Part shown: positions 1 through 10,803 of the stretch, in pieces | Layout of the letters: the number at the start of each line of letters is the position of its first letter | Numbering within the stretch: the stretch's first letter is position 1 | Assembly (NCBI GenBank): GCA_030062745.1 | Contig: CP099848.1 | Span: 20,819,081 to 20,883,080, forward strand | DNA length: 64,000 nt | Reading direction: 5' to 3' | From: Capitulum mitella | Lineage: Eukaryota; Arthropoda; Thecostraca; Pollicipedomorpha; Pollicipedidae | Notes under the pieces: generated by a model | Seen by the model: the letters and a program-made list of their open reading frames with translations, nothing else | Database searches by the model: none | Told to the model about the DNA's origin: nothing | Position numbers and translations under genes: made by a program

Positions 1-204
1 CGATCTCGCCACCGATCCGCGGCAGACTTCCGACGCCAGTCCGCCGCGTCTCCGGCCGGCAGACTGCAGTCTGGAGTCTCCGGGCCGCCGCCCCGCCGGC
101 CGCCGCGCCGGAGCCGGCGCTGATTGGTCGGCGCGCCGGCCGGCCGCCCGACTACTTAATCCGCTCCGCTCCCGTCCGCGGTAGTTGGCTGCCCGACTCC
201 GACG
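1..204 (+). promoter_or_regulatory. spook promoter and 5' UTR region
   Basis: Very GC-rich DNA immediately upstream of the spook start codon. An inverted CCAAT box (ATTGG) lies at 122-126 and an AT-rich patch (ACTTAAT, 154-160) stands alone in otherwise GC-rich sequence, which would suit a weak TATA element with transcription starting around 180. The assignment rests on position and composition; no start site can be seen directly. Confidence 0.4.
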
Positions 205-655
205 ATGAACATACGGCCGACGCAGCTCGCCATGGACGCCGTCAGCCTGATCCTGTTCGCCGTGGTCGCAGCGGCGCACGTGCTCGGCCTGCTGCTCAGC
301 CAGAAGCGGAAGCTGGACGGGTGCTCGCTGCTGCGGGCGCTGGCGGGCCGGGCGCCGCGGCCGGCCGCCGCCGCCGCCGCCACCGCCGCCCGCCGCCTGC
401 CGCCTCGGCCCTGGGGCCTGCCCGTGCTCGGCAACATGGTCCAGCTCGGCCTCAAACCCAACCCGTACGAGTGCATGACGGACCTGAGCCACCGCCTCGG
501 CGCCGTCTACGGCCTCCGCCTGGGCGGCACGGACGCCGTCGTCGTCAGCGACATGGCCAGCATCCGCGAGGTGCTCGTCACCAAGGGCGACCACTTCGAC
601 GGCCGGCCGGACTTCCTGCGCTACAACGCCCTGTTCGGCGGGGACCGGGACAACT
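205..655 (+). CDS. spo: spook exon 1
   Basis: Encodes residues 1-150 plus one base: membrane anchor, hinge and the conserved stretch ending FGGDRDN. The donor is AACT|GTGAGT at 655/656. The dangling T joins CT of exon 2 to make Ser151, restoring the family sequence DN-S-LALCDW. Confidence 0.93.
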
Positions 656-3600
656 GTGAGTATAGACTGCGGCGACGGCGACTGTTGTGTCGGCACTGGC
701 ATGCTTGTGCGGAACGTGGATCGGCGCGTGACTTCCCTTCTGCGCGACCAGGAAAGAGATTTACGAAGGAGGCAGAAAAGAACATTCCTCCATTCTGCCA
801 TGCTATTAGGCATGCTATGCCATGCTATGAAGCAAAATAAAATATGCCGTAATCGAAAGATCAGTAACAGTGACCTACTCAGCTCTGTTCCGAAACGGTG
901 AAAGGACTTACGAGCCTTTCTTCAAACTGCCTTTTGCCTGAATCAAGCATGGCTGTCCAATATCTTCCTTTTTTACCTTCGCTCTATCTTACAACTAGCC
1001 CCCAATTCTGTCCCCACCAAAAGCAAGCTTCGCACCTGACGTTCTCCCACTGCTTAACACGCTGGCACGTTTGAGCGCCAGGTTCAGGGAACAGGGCCGA
1101 GTCGGCCGGCCAGCCGGGCCGCACCGTTCTGTCCCCGACCCTCTGCACCCTGCGGCCAGCCGGCCTCTGCCCCGCCCAAGGTCAAGTTTACGTTTCCTTA
1201 CGTCGGTCGGCCCCATTGAACGGCGCCAGCCGGCCGTGGCCGGCGGCCGGCCTTGACGGCGGGGGTGTCAAACTGCCGTCCCGCTGCAGCCGAGTTCAGC
1301 GCCCCCCCCCCCGCCCCCCTGTTCAGAATGCGTCACGTACCGGCCAGATCGAGGTCGTCTGCAACACTCGGACAGGTTGATGTGCTCCGGGTCTGGCTCT
1401 CTACGCTTCAGGGCTGAGATGTCGTAAACGACGTTTTCAGGGGCACTTTAAAGATATTGGCTCAACGGTTTACAGACATTTGCTTTGTTGCTTACACTTA
1501 CACTTACAGTCGCTTACAGACCGTCTGGCGGAAGGCCCAGGGGGTTAAGGTCCTTGGATGTAGATACTTTATTAAGGGTTTGTTAGCAGAAGAGCTTATA
1601 GAGCAATTTGCCCTAAATTGTTAGTAAAGAAGGTTGCTGCTCAAAAAGTAGTTGTCCGGGGAATGTCCGGAACAGAGCTCAAAAGTGAAGAGTAATGCAT
1701 GGGTTATGCAAGGTATGTTTGTAGTCACTGACTCTCATCGCTAGAACTCAAGCATTCTACCCTTAACACACAGCTGAGGCACGGTGCTGACTAAATGGTG
1801 AAGGCTGGAAAAAGGTTAGATTAAGTCCGGGCATACTACCAGACAGCCGTTTTCTGTGTCCTTTGGTGTGTGGAGCGTACGAAATTATTACAGTATGCAA
1901 ACACCTGCGTGTGGGAAAAACTATCCACCTGTGCACTTTAAAACGTCTGTCTGTATCTGGCATCCGCCCACTCACCGGCGTCCAGTTAGTCTCTGTACAG
2001 CACACGTTTACCGGTCTCCCGGTCGTGGATAGTACGTGACGCCCGTGCCGGGCTCCTGGAAGTCGCGGCCGCGGGCGTGGCATCTGTCCGGGGTCATGCC
2101 TACACCGCTCCTCCTCAACCACCAGCCCTGCTGGTCAGGCGGCTCGTGGCGTATTCCGGGCTGCCGGGGGCCGTTATACTGGGCACTCTGCCAGCCCGGC
2201 CAGTCCCGGCCAATTCCGTTCACGATCAGTACTCAAGATACGACGAAAATGGCTCTTCCGCGTGCCATGATGTCAAATGTGGTCGTCACGGATACTTCGC
2301 AGGACGTAACTGTGGTCGGTAGCAACGCATTTTTCGCCGTCAAGAGGTAAAGAAATCCCGGCTCGGTCGCAGATTGACCGAGACCGGCGATTCCTAGCGT
2401 CCTTCCTCGTGACGACAGACGAGTAGCCGGTCCGCGGAAATACCGCGCCGTTGATGCCGTAGTGCGGTGCTACGACCTTTCTGCCATTTGAGGAGGAAAG
2501 CTTGCTGTTCGAGTCGAAACTGAGAAACCGGTCTGAGGTCTGGGATTTCCAAGGTCAGCGGTGTGAAACCTGTTGTTTTTTGTTCAAAGGTTCTCGCCGA
2601 CCGAAGTTTGCATGGAGCATCGGGTGGTCAGCCAAGCATTTTCCGGTTCTGCCGAAATCGTCGGCTGGAGCTTTTTCACGCTTTCTGAACGCTACTGAAT
2701 ACTATGTCGCAGAATTCCCACGGTTTCTTATCAAGAATGGCAAAGCGGCTGGTAACAAACCCAAGATTTGCCTCTTTTTTTTAAAAAACGAAAGACATCT
2801 TCCAAAGGGAGGGACTTGAAAACCCATCAGAATGCTCCCAGCCCTTCGCTCACTACGCTCCTGCTATATTCAGTCAACAAAAAGCGATACAGAAGCAGTT
2901 TAAATACAAAACAAAACAGTCTGGCGAAAACAGCCAGCAGACATCCAAGACTCCGTTCGATCCCCGCATCCTGGCGATAAACCACCGGCGGTAAACTACC
3001 AGCGCTAAGGCTCCGCAACGGAAGAGGCACTGCCATAGTTGTGACACTTCGTCATAGGTGTTGAAATGTTGGCTGACCAACCTGAAACAATTTTTGTCTG
3101 AATTTTGGTCGCCTTAATTTGGACAGTAAGTTTTTCCCTATGCCCACCATTATAAGGTACCAGAAGAATGGAATCAGAAGGCAGGTTTGGTATGGTATGG
3201 TAAAACTATGGTATGATACGCTTGGTAATCATGATATGCTTGCTTCATGGCCATGGCTAGCTTAATCAGCTAGCCTAATACCTCAACGCTCACTCCCAGG
3301 TCGACTGGCGAATTACTGCAGCTTCAAAATCAGATTTAGCACTAACTAGCAAATTCACGGCTGAGATCTTCCTGGCACAGGTGAATTGGCACCGCACACA
3401 GACACTTACTCACGCGCAATTCGTGTACAGAAACGGCACTCAGTAACCACTTTGTTTGACGTGTTCAGACACGCGCAATTCGTGTACAGAAACGGCACTC
3501 AGTAATCGATTTGTTTGGCGCTCTAAAATCGGTATCAAATCGCGCGCTATCAGTTTGATATGGTAACCATGTGAGTCATCCTCATTGGCAACTTTTCGCA

Positions 3601-6072
3601 ATGTCATTCGAACGAGGGCTGATGCTGTTCGTCAAAGGAACCTTAAACGTTCTCACCGTAATGAACAATTTGAGCTGCCATCGGTGTTGTGCTTTGTTTA
3701 GAAATGCGATCTGTCGTTTTGATAAGAAGCTTTCAGAATAATCAGACGCAAAAAAGCATTGGTAAAACCCAGCACTACAGGCAAGGAGGCCTTATGTGCC
3801 TCAGTGGAAGAATCGCGACTCGGCTGTAAACTACGAACATGAACGTCACGCGAGTGCCATTATAGCCTAAGTCGGGACGTTTCCAACTGCTCAGTCATCG
3901 CTGTGGCCGGATCGCCCGGGGCTATTCTGCTGGCCGGCGCCCACAGGCGCTCGACGTCGGCCACCGAGTGCTGCGCGCCCGCGGCCTGATACCGGGCTGT
4001 CGTCACGTGACTGAGCCGCGTCGGTGGCGGCGTGGGAAGCGGGCGTCGGCGGAGGGTGCGGGGATTCCCGCCCGGCCGGCGGTCTGTCTGGTTGCCGGCC
4101 GGCGAGCACGAAACGGCCCTGGGACGCCAGGAGACTGTGGCCCGTGGGAAATGTGGTGATTACGAGCCTGGCGGAACCCAGAAACTGCTAAGATGCGGAC
4201 CGCTGAGAGCGAAATGGTCCGTGGGTCGCCCGACGGGTGCTGTTTCCGTGTGAACATTCTTCGTTACCAGGCGATTTCGGAGAGAAGTCCGACTCGATAA
4301 AACAACGCTTTGACATCGGCGTGTTTGTTGTCAGGCAAAAGCCAGGAGTCCACGCCTTGATGATTTGTCCGGTCCTGTTGCACTGTTGACATTTGGCCTT
4401 GTCTTGTTGCAGCTCTGGCGCTCTGTGACTGAGGGTGTTGTCGTTCTGGTTTGGTCCTATTGCGCTTTGTGACTGAGCGGAGTCGTCTTGACGATTGGTC
4501 TGGTCCTGTTGCAGCTCTGGCGCTGTGCGATTGGTCGAAGAAGCAGGTCTCCAGGCGGAATGTGGCCCGCTACTTCATGCACGTCCGGCCCGTCACCGAC
4601 GTCTTCCAGATGTTGAACGATTCCGTCCTGGCCGAGATGTCGTCGCTGGAGCGCGTGCTGCGAGAGGCCAACGGCGCCCCCGTGCCCTTCAAGCAGATCA
4701 TCCAGCATGCGTCATGCAATATCTTTTCTGACTACCTTTGCTCTCGAAAGTTCGCCCTGGATGATCCAGTCTTCCAGAAGCTCGTGCGGAACTTTGACGA
4801 AATCTTCTGGGACATCAACCAGGGCTACGCCATGGACTTCATCGGCTGGCTGAAGGTGTTCCGCCAGGGCACGCTGAAACATCTGCAGAAGCTCTCAGTT
4901 GACATCAGGCACTTTATCAACGAGGAGATCATCAAACATCACAAGGACAACGTAGACTATGAGAATCCCAGAGACTTCGTTGACATGCTGCTGAAACGCA
5001 TGGAGGTGAGTTCTGACATCTATTATCGGTCTTCGTTCCGAAGTGCATTTTATCTTATCAGAGTGAATGCACGTTGGCCAAATGAGCCCTTCCAATTGGA
5101 CTGTCACAGAATCTTTTACGAGTTGGCCGTGTGCTGTCCAGAAGTATCACTGTGCTGCGTTGTTCATATCTGACCGTTTTGACGGTGAATGTATCGCAAG
5201 CTTCACCTTCTTGCAGAGCCAGGACGGTGTTCATGAGCAAATCTCTGAGACCACAGCTCTGTACGAACTAGAAGACTTTTTGGGTGGCCACTCGGCTGTC
5301 GGCAACATCATCATGCAGACCATCACACAGGTAACGGCCGAATTTTAGCTGAAGCTTTGGGTACGGGCCGCGGTAAAGACGAATTTTTCGTGACTGTTGT
5401 TCTCTTTAAAGGCCGATAAAGGCGCTGTTTGCGCCTCTCTCTCAAGCGCCGCAGTTCGCTTGCGCAAAAACCTGCAACGACTTGGCATTGATGTGCGCCA
5501 TTCATGTCAACCTGACGTCTTGCTTGCAGATTGCTCGCAATCCGGAAGTGATGCGCAAGCTGCAGGACGAGCTGGACGACCAGGTGGGGGACCGGCAGCT
5601 GTGCCTGGAGGACCGCACCAGCTTGCCGTACACGGAGAGCACCATGTACGAGGCGCTGCGCGTCTGCTCCAGCCCGATCGTGCCGCACGTGGCGTCACGC
5701 GACTCCACCGTCGGCGGCTTCGACGTTCAGAAGGGCACCATGGTGTTCATCAACAACTACGAGCTGAACATGAGCCCGCAGCTGTGGTCGGAGCCGACAC
5801 GATTCGACCCGGCCCGGTTCGTGCGCCACGGGGTGGTCGTACGGCCTCCGCACTTCCTCCCCTTCTCCACCGGCAAGCGCAGCTGCATGGGCTCCAAGCT
5901 GCTGACCAACATCACCTTCCTGACGGTGGGCACAGTGCTGTCCAAGTTCGACGTCCTGCTGCCGGCGGACGCCGCCAACGCGCGCATGGTGGAGGAGCAC
6001 ATGCGGTCCGGTTGCCTGGCGCTGCCCGTCGACTCGTTCAAACTCATCTTCAAGCCGAGAGCGACCGTTTAG
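205..6072 (+). CDS. spo: Cytochrome P450 CYP307 family (spook), ecdysteroid synthesis; four exons
   Basis: Exons 205-655, 4515-5005, 5217-5330 and 5530-6072 join in phase to 1599 nt (532 residues), close to insect spook. Residues 11-33 form the N-terminal membrane anchor, followed by a low-complexity Ala/Arg stretch (43-65) and the proline hinge PPRPWGLP (66-73). Family signatures follow: LALCDWS at 152-158, FDEIFWDINQG at 244-254, EDFLGGHSAVGN in the I-helix (333-344, without the usual threonine, as I recall for CYP307), ExxR at 393-396, FDPARF, and the haem loop FSTGKRSCMG with Cys471. Known family role: microsomal enzyme of the 'black box' steps that convert 7-dehydrocholesterol towards ketodiol in moulting glands. 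All donors are GT and acceptors AG. ATG 205 has A at -3; an in-frame ATG at 232 has a stronger context and would shorten the anchor by nine residues. CYP307A versus CYP307B needs a tree. Confidence 0.95.
656..4514 (+). other. spook intron 1 (3859 bp)
   Basis: Phase 1 intron with GTGAGT donor and TGTTGCAG acceptor. It holds a GC-rich patch with a poly-C run near 1300, a 59-bp tandem duplication at 3411-3528, GGTATG-rich simple sequence near 3188-3215, a GC-rich patch at 3900-4150, and duplicated copies of its own 3' splice site at 4371-4478. I see no separate gene in it. Confidence 0.85.
3411..3528. repeat. 59-bp direct tandem duplication
   Basis: Two head-to-tail copies begin at 3411 and 3470 with CACGCGCAATTCGTGTACAG. 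They are identical for about 40 bases, then diverge mildly (TAACCACTTTG versus TAATCGATTTG). The high identity points to a recent duplication within spook intron 1. Confidence 0.85.
4371..4530 (+). repeat. Duplicated copies of the spook exon 2 acceptor
   Basis: The motif GGTCCTGTTGCAG plus the first exon 2 codons occurs repeatedly. The true copy is at 4502-4530. A decoy at 4401-4432 keeps a complete CAG acceptor and encodes L-A-L-C-D followed by TGA where the functional copy has Trp. A third, at 4453-4478, lost the AG but still encodes A-L-C-D-stop. A short fourth fragment starts at 4371. The decoy AG lies exactly 102 bases upstream of the used AG. Confidence 0.85.
4515..5005 (+). CDS. spo: spook exon 2
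   Basis: Encodes residues 151-314, including LALCDWS and FDEIFWDINQG. The acceptor is TGTTGCAG|CT and the donor GAG|GTGAGT, phase 0. The ORF stays open past the donor into the intron, but the family alignment resumes at exon 3. Confidence 0.93.
5217..5330 (+). CDS. spo: spook exon 3
   Basis: A 114-nt exon encoding residues 315-352, including the I-helix EDFLGGHSAVGN. The acceptor is CTTGCAG|AGC and the donor ACACAG|GTAACG, both phase 0. It is flanked by short introns of 211 and 199 bp, unlike the 3.9-kb first intron. Confidence 0.92.
5530..6072 (+). CDS. spo: spook exon 4
   Basis: Encodes residues 353-532 and the TAG stop. It contains ExxR (E393, R396), SSPIVPHVA, FINNYELN, FDPARF and the haem-ligand Cys471. 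The acceptor is TTGCTTGCAG|ATT, phase 0. The insert that lengthens the Drosophila protein before the haem loop is absent here. Confidence 0.95.
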   Translation: MARNPEVMRKLQDELDDQVGDRQLCLEDRTSLPYTESTMYEALRVCSSPIVPHVASRDSTVGGFDVQKGTMVFINNYELNMSPQLWSEPTRFDPARFVRHGVVVRPPHFLPFSTGKRSCMGSKLLTNITFLTVGTVLSKFDVLLPADAANARMVEEHMRSGCLALPVDSFKLIFKPRATV

Positions 6073-6980
6073 GCCCCGGAAGACGTGGGCCCCGCTCCGA
6101 AGTGAAGGTGGCTTAGGGCTGGGCGACGCGGACGGCCGCCAGAGACCAGGCGTTTCCTCTGGCGTCGGAGGCGGACGCCGGGCTCGCCCGACTCGTTCTT
6201 CGGTTTCGGTTCTTCTTCGGGCGTGCCTCCAGGCCAGCGAAGGAGCGACTCGTACAGCTGCCGCAGCCCAGACTGTCTCCTGCTCCACCATGCTGCCGTG
6301 CTGGGAGCTCGCATGTGATCTCTGTTGTATGATCTCGGAAGCGAGGTCACTCTTCACCGGTGGGGCACGGAACCTTGCCCAGATATTTGAATGCACGCGG
6401 TCCTGTGCTTCGTTGGCGAGGCTCATCTGCAATTGTAAATATGTATTTATTATCCGAGTGATGTATGTTATGAAGCTTAGAATACCCAGGGGCGGATTTC
6501 CAGGGGGCCTTCTTGTGGCAAAGGCGAATTCAGGTTCCGCGGTGTTATTGCAACATGTGTATTTCCATAGGTCCGTAGGCCGACAACCTCGTCAGCCATG
6601 ATATTAACCGTGTGATATTCCATCATGTGAACTTGTTTACACGTGCCGCGTACAGGGGTGGTCGCAAAGTCGCTCACCGGAGGATGGCGACGAAGGGGTG
6701 GAAAGATGTAAATTGTGGTGTAGAAACGTTGCCAGTACCGATCGTAGATGCAGTTCCAGTACCCGTGACATTCTGTTCGCATGGAGTGAAACTTTCCAGA
6801 GTTATTCTTTTGTCAAAAGCCATCGCAAGATGCCGTTACGAATGCTAAAGATCAGGAGAATGCTCTTTTTAACTTTTACACTTACATTGATCGATAGGTT
6901 GCGATGATGCGCAGATGCCATTTATAAGCTTTCTCCGTGAATCATTAGCTTTAAGACAGACCCGATAATGTTTGAATAAA
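6073..6980 (+). other. spook 3' UTR (inferred) with poly(A) signal
   Basis: No coding signature after the stop codon. The first clear AATAAA on the + strand is at 6975-6980, which would give a 3' UTR of about 0.9 kb. CAGGGGCGGATTTCC at 6487 resembles the end of a hAT-type element but no matching right end was found. Confidence 0.5.
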
Positions 6981-7789
6981 TCGTTACTTATCAAGTATTG
7001 TGCACGCGTTTGTGTACCGTACTGATAACGGCCAAGTGACAGAACGTTTTGTTGACTGGTTGCGGCAAGAAATGCGATGCGAATGCAAATTCCTAGTTTT
7101 TCTGCGGTTATTGGGATTGCAGCTTCGAGTGCACTTACCTTGTTTATCGAATTTGGAATTTCCAGATTTTTGGGGGTGGGGGATGTTCGTTGGTAGTTCA
7201 GAATAAATATGTTTATCAGGCAAATTTGTATTTAAATTATCACTTCTCTGAACTGACAAACGTTTGTTTCTGACTAAAGACATTGCAGATTCATTGCATG
7301 ATAGCTGCAGTGGGCACTTGATGTAGTATTCACGCTCTGTCCAACATCCACATGACATCATCAACTGATATTCTTGTCAGAGGGTGGTATGGTTGGGGCT
7401 ATTGGCTGTCTGGTTCTTTATCGATGCTTTCGGCTGTCTGGGTCACGTCGGGTCACAGCACTTAGTGCCGACCGCCGCGGGGGTTGCGAATTTGCTATTG
7501 TCCGAAACCGAAGTAGAGCCTTTTAGTTTCAGGCACCAGGCGAGCACTACCACTAACGACGATACCGAAAACCGATACACTACGTTGCCACCTGAACGTC
7601 ATCTGTGTCTTAGCGAGGTCGACTTAGTTCAGACGACTGAGAAAGCACGGAGGATTCCGCTTAACTTCATGTTTCCTCTGAAGTCACAGAATTAGAGAGG
7701 TTTCTGACATAAAAGGAAAAATGACCCAGCACGAGAAACGGAACCAGAAGTTCGTCAACGGAAGCAGAGTTCGCCACGGTCCCAAAATG

Positions 7790-8150
7790 ACACACCCTAG
7801 TCCATCCCTAGCCCATGGACGTGAAGCCCAGGCCGTACCCTGGCCCTATCAATGCAATGTAAATGAAGACCTAGTCCTGCCTTAAGTCTTTCGTTGCTTA
7901 AGTAGGCATGCAGGAAGCCTGAAGGACGGAAGTCCATGCTAAAAAATAACTCAGAGTTCCCATTAACTTTTACTGGGGGCACAGTTTAAATAGTTATATC
8001 TCGAAACTCGGCGTGTGATATAATATGTTTGGGATATTTGGGTCCACACCCGGCCCGATCCCTACGTAGTTGGACATTATCCTGCCCTAGCCCAATCCGG
8101 GCCCATGGGCCGGCCTAAGCCCATAAGCTTAGCCCGGCCCGTGGCGAAAA
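7790..8150. repeat. GGCCC-rich dispersed repeat remnants
   Basis: Two nearby blocks share phrases such as CCCTAGCCCATGG and GGGCCCATGGGCC, with local palindromes around 8096-8140. They look like decayed copies of one short repeat rather than genes. No terminal repeats or target duplications could be fixed. Confidence 0.4.
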
Positions 8151-10680
8151 CTAAACGGAAGCAAACAGATCTACGGTCAAAACCATTTATGATAAACGGA
8201 AGTTGCCAGAGGTTCGCAGAGTTGTGCGGGATTAAAACACTTATAGTATATGCTCAATGCCTAACACAATCAGAGGTGATGACACGACACTAAAGTGCCA
8301 CGACTTCAGTCTCCTCTTTTATTTTGGATAGTTCACTGTCCTGGGAAACTGGAAATGGGAAATCACTGGGAATCAACGCAACGCAAACGTAAGTAACCGT
8401 GAGAAATAACGTTGATTGGGGAGAGTCATGGTCACCTGATCCTTGGCGGCGGCTAGAAAGTTGTTAAATACGCACGCACACAGTTTATGACAAAGTCAAA
8501 GGATAATCTTGAAAATGCTCCTATTAGCCACTTTTGAGCTTATGACGAGAAAAAAAGCTGGTTTCTTTTCATTAATTAGCCTTATGTAGTTTGACCGTGG
8601 TGAGTAAAAAAAAGGTACTTCCTGCTTAACCTCATACGACCTTGAAGACCTATTGGCGCAATTTTCCGCTCACAGTTGTTCCAAATCTGCCATTTATTTA
8701 GACGTGGAATCAAAGTCGTCGCCACGTGACGTTTACAGTCAGTTATTACAAAGACATGGAATAGAAAACAATGTGCTGGAATGCAATGCATGTGACAACC
8801 GCACGTGGCATGACAGAAATGCATATTTCACAATGAAATCATTTTGCGTTGCGCCACTACTTCATAAAATCGTCGCCAGTAACTCTGCGCGGTTTTGCTT
8901 GTGGACGTCAAAGGCATTGCCGCGGTAAAATACTAGGAATACTTATACCATGTAAAACAAATTATTTTCTAGTTGCGCCAAAGTTCTAAAATTACCTTCC
9001 GCAGGAATTGAAAGGGATGAGTTCTGTACGTCTGACGTACGGAGTGCATGACACCCGTTACAAAGCAGGGTCTGCTGCCCAGACTCCGACAGAGTTGCAT
9101 TGATCGTTTTAGATTTTCTGATGCTGACGAAAGTCATTGCCTTCCAAAACGTACTACAATCAAGTTTTTTATACGGACAGAATTTTGGGACTTGTTGAAA
9201 CAATCATTACCCATCTCTGTGAAATATACGAGAGCAAAGTTTCCAGAAATTCTCTAAAGACAAAATGCGTGACAGCCAGCCCAGGGACGTGAAAACTTAC
9301 CCTGGCATGTGGATTTTTCATACTTGACGTGACACCAAAAGCAGGGTCACAACACATAGGTAATAGTCGCATTGTTTCCCGCGTAAACGAAGCTCAACTC
9401 GTTATTGCAGAATTAAAAGAAAGCGCTGACGACAAAGACCATGGACATGACAAACTGCCAAATAATAAAGAGCGTGATAACCCGCCCCGGTGTACCCTAC
9501 AGAGGTAATGTAGTTGTATCGGATTGTTCAAATCACCATTCTGTGATCCCGTTATCTGGCGAACCAGCAGACGTCAGTTGACACAAGGTAAATGAAATAT
9601 CAAGCTGATCCGATTATCCAAATGCGACTGAACAGAGGGTAAAGGCGCAAGGATAAGTACACAATGGCGTTGTTTGGTTTGTATTTAAGGTAAAGTTTGG
9701 TAGAGGGACACATCTGAATTTTCTTCTCTCCAAAAGCATGCATAGGTGAAGTAGCTTAGTTGGACAGTAGGGACCATAGTGTCCATGCCATTTCCAACGT
9801 CATTTCATCCTTGTCTGAGGCATCCGGTGCTCACTACAAAGGTACGCTGCTGAAAATCGAAGATGTCACATTTCTGTCGTCGGGAATGTTTATTTCTTAG
9901 ATTCCGGTTGCGGCGACGCAGCGGAACTTTGCCTGGCAACGCGGATAATTGGGCGCGCCCTCACCGAGTACCGCTAAAACCGGATTGTAAGATGACGCTT
10001 CTAACTTGACTAAGAATGACACTTCGTCGGGTTGGCAAAGTCATTTCAGAGGTGTTGTGCCTACAGAACGTACCGGGAAGTCGTTTCAACAGACAAGACT
10101 TGGGACGTTTGGAACGACTTGCGTCAACGCTACGACCTGTGACGCACACAACAATTTTGGCTCGCTGACGTCATTAAGCTCTTCATTGAGCTATAGAAGA
10201 AGCCTCTCCTCGCGCAGTATCGTAATGAAAATCCCCTTGGTAACGCACAGGTGTTTGTCTTTCTCCATGCAGTTCTGATTTAGATCCAACCTTTGACGAA
10301 TGTTTAAATAGCCTGAGGGTAAAAGTCGGAAGATTGTTGCGGCTTTCGGACATCAATTTCAGTTTTTCGGTAACCTAAAACTGGATCTAACTTTTTCGGC
10401 TCAAAAATCCCAGATAACTTATCGCAGGCGGAACGGACAAGGACGGGGGAGGGGAGAAGAAAGGTTGAGAAGGCAAGGAAGCAGGTCCGTGAAGTGTGCT
10501 CCATTCAGATAATCTTGGGAAATGGGGTCCTCAGTGAAGTTTTGCGATGAATTGCCATTGCATGCAACTACGTCGATAATTTGCCAAGCAACTTGGATGG
10601 CAATAGGGGCTTTAGCAACGTTTAGTGTAAGAAAATATCTACGTAGCCGATATAGATAATGAAGGTTCACGAGCAGCGAG

Positions 10681-10803
10681 ACGCAGGCAGGCAAAAACGC
10701 ATACAGACAGACAGACAGACACACTACCAGACAGAAAGACAGAAAAGCATACACACAGACAGACATAAAGACGTTCGGAGATGCAGACAGGCAGACATAC
10801 AGG
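10681..10803. repeat. Imperfect (ACAG)n simple repeat
   Basis: A run of ACAGACAG tetramers interrupted by AAAGACAG and ATACACAC variants. Any reading frame through it is only the repeat translated. Confidence 0.85.

Noticed and set aside
6487..6700. Possible hAT element starting CAGGGGCGGATTTCC in the spook 3' UTR
   Set aside because: No matching right end or 8-bp duplication could be found.
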